In this document: positions 62,601-64,000 of the stretch, piece after piece | Layout of the letters: each line of letters starts with the position of its first letter | Numbering within the stretch: position 1 is the stretch's first letter | Source: Psoroptes ovis | Taxonomy: Eukaryota > Arthropoda > Arachnida > Sarcoptiformes > Psoroptidae | Direction of reading: 5' to 3' | Assembly: GCA_002943765.1 (NCBI GenBank) | Contig: PQWQ01000013.1 | Coordinates: 1,054,001 to 1,118,000 of the forward strand | Length of the DNA stretch: 64,000 nucleotides | Position numbers and translations under genes: made by a program | The notes under the pieces: model-generated | Told to the model about the DNA's origin: nothing | The model's input: the letters and a program-made list of their open reading frames with translations, nothing else | Databases searched by the model: none

Positions 62601-64000
62601 TGTTTGTTTGTTAAAGAAATTTTTTCTTGTTATATGAATTGAAAATGTATGAGTTTCCTATCATTTCTCCATTTTTAGGATAAAAAATTTTCAAAATTTG
62701 ATTTTATTCTGGAAGAATCTTAAAATTTTTTGCTTACGAAAATTTTGAAATATTTCGGAATTTTTCTTTCTTTCGAGAAGAAATGACAAATGGATTTTAG
62801 ATCGGACGAAAAAAAAATTCTGATCGAAATTGATTATGTTTATTGAATTTTAATTTACTTTTTGTGTTCATGTTCATTTTTTTCTGGCCAGAATTTTTTT
62901 CATTTTTGAAATATTTTAAAATTGCAAATTTTCAAAATAAAAGTGAATCAAAATTCAAGAAAAAAAAATATTCACCTCATTTGATGTCCATGAATACGTG
63001 TAATATCATCGTATTTGTGATAAATATGATTGAATAACATTATCGAATCACACCATTCAACGTGTACAGTCAATTTTTCATTTTCTAAATATACTTTTGG
63101 CGATTCTTTGATCTAAATTTGTTTTGAAAATTAGGATGAAAAAAATGAATTCCTTAATATCATTTGGTAATGGTAAATTGGAAGAATTTACCTTTGTTAC
63201 TGGTAATGTCGTATCCATCATAGCGCCCATATCGATACCATCTTGTACATAATAATTGGAATGTGGTGCATTCGACACTGCTAAACTTTCTCGTATACCG
63301 TGACGTGGATCTTTTGCAATAACATATGCAATCCATGATATATAACGTAAATGATTACGTGGTACAGAGTGTAAATCCATAAAAAATAATTTAAGGCGTA
63401 AATGTTCACTATCGAGATCAGCTTCAATACACCAACCCTTTTGAATGAAAAATGAATATTTATAATGATATGAATATTCAAAGGATTGCAACAATTAATG
63501 GTCGAAAAAAAATTAAACAAGTATTTACCTGTTTATTACGATCATAACAATTTATTGTTGGTGATGGATTACGCGTAATAGGCACTTTAGCTTCACTAAT
63601 TGCATTACAACAATGTAATTCAACATAAACACGAACAGTACCATTTGATTTGATTAGATCACTTAAAGAATGTTGCATTTGAAAACCACGTATACGGCCA
63701 CCAGCATCTGATATTTGATCTAATACACCAGAATCTTCGTGATTTTTTTGTTCATCTAAACCAATTATAACACGATATTGTACACGACAAGGATGATCAA
63801 AGCCACTTAAACGATTTAAAAATACATAAATTATGCGATTAGGAATCGTCGTTGTTTCGGTTTTTGATGAATTTTTATCATTTGTTGAACTATCATTGTT
63901 TTTATTACTATCTTTGTTACTATCGTTATTTGTTGATAATATTGTGGTTGTACCATAATTGTGTATCACAATTGATATATTCCATTCGAATGAACCAAAT
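56617..64000 (-). CDS. MATH/TRAF-like multi-module protein, copy B (5' end outside window)
   Basis: Minus-strand exons 63529-64000 (continuing off the edge), 63192-63437, 62976-63112 and 56617-58126 join in phase. They cover the second and third modules, the coiled coil and the tail, about 788 residues. Conserved blocks shared with copy A include FEWN, LNRL.GF...CRVQYR, QISD..GR.RG, CYDRNKQ, HSVPRNHLRY.SW, YYVQDGIDMG, LTVHVEW.DSIMLFNHIYHKYDD and RREI.AL..ENYSLE.Q. The N-terminal MATH-like module must lie beyond 64000. The tail is Q/H/S/P-rich with long poly-Gln. Unlike copy A it has an intron after CYDRNKQ. The last intron is about 4.85 kb here and 117 bp in copy A. The third exon is 137 nt in both copies. 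Confidence 0.85.
58127..62975 (-). other. Large last intron of MATH gene copy B
   Basis: Donor ATGAG|gtgaat (62975) and acceptor tttcag|ACGTGA (58127), both read on the minus strand. The sequence is AT-rich, and the ORFs inside (for example 61983-62327) are F/H/S-rich low complexity. No embedded gene or mobile element was recognised. Confidence 0.7.

Noticed and set aside
1..64000. tRNA, rRNA and CRISPR
   Set aside because: I scanned by eye for tRNA-like T-loop sequences, rRNA blocks and regularly spaced repeats and saw none. A covariance-model search would be needed to exclude a diverged tRNA.

Overview
This is an AT-rich eukaryotic nuclear window. It has spliced genes with GT-AG introns, AATAAA poly(A) signals, asparagine-, glutamine- and histidine-rich coding tracts, a DNA transposon with introns, and a decayed BEL/Pao-type retroelement. 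No bacterial features are present. The style fits an arthropod, most plausibly an acariform (astigmatan) mite. That taxonomic placement is inferred from composition and gene style, not proven.

Layout: (1) 212-4842 holds a DNA transposon with 358-bp terminal inverted repeats (TIRs) that look identical by eye. It carries a three-exon DDE-type transposase with a C-terminal SWIM zinc finger, plus unexplained ORFs between the left TIR and the transposase promoter. (2) 4874-9637 has no recognisable gene. (3) 9638-18547 (+) is a four-exon gene for an 838-aa protein with MATH/TRAF-like modules, a short coiled-coil segment and a Q/H/S-rich tail. (4) 18856-22334 (-) contains three tandem single-exon genes for small type I membrane proteins. 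Their ectodomains share one eight-cysteine pattern with nearly invariant spacing. (5) 23444-29983 (-) is a five-exon gene for a roughly 2011-aa type II membrane-anchored, N/T/S-rich protein ending in a GH18 (chitinase) domain whose catalytic motif is destroyed. (6) 29984-56616 is a gene desert of about 26.6 kb. It contains the retroelement relic (44100-45150), a perfect 23-bp-stem hairpin (48300-48369) and simple repeats. (7) 56617-64000 (-) is a second MATH/TRAF-like gene, clearly paralogous to the one at 9638-18547 and in the opposite orientation. Its 5' end runs off the right edge.

The chitinase-like gene and the three Cys-rich genes are co-oriented on the minus strand. The first MATH gene converges tail-to-tail on the Cys-rich cluster, and a perfect AATAAATTTATT palindrome could serve as poly(A) signal for both strands. 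The most novel-looking items are the tandem Cys-rich membrane family, the giant membrane-anchored GH18 pseudoenzyme, the diverged inverted MATH paralogue pair, and the long-TIR transposon, whose transposase may lack its third catalytic residue. Exon boundaries come from reading splice signals and frames by eye; no transcript or database evidence was available.
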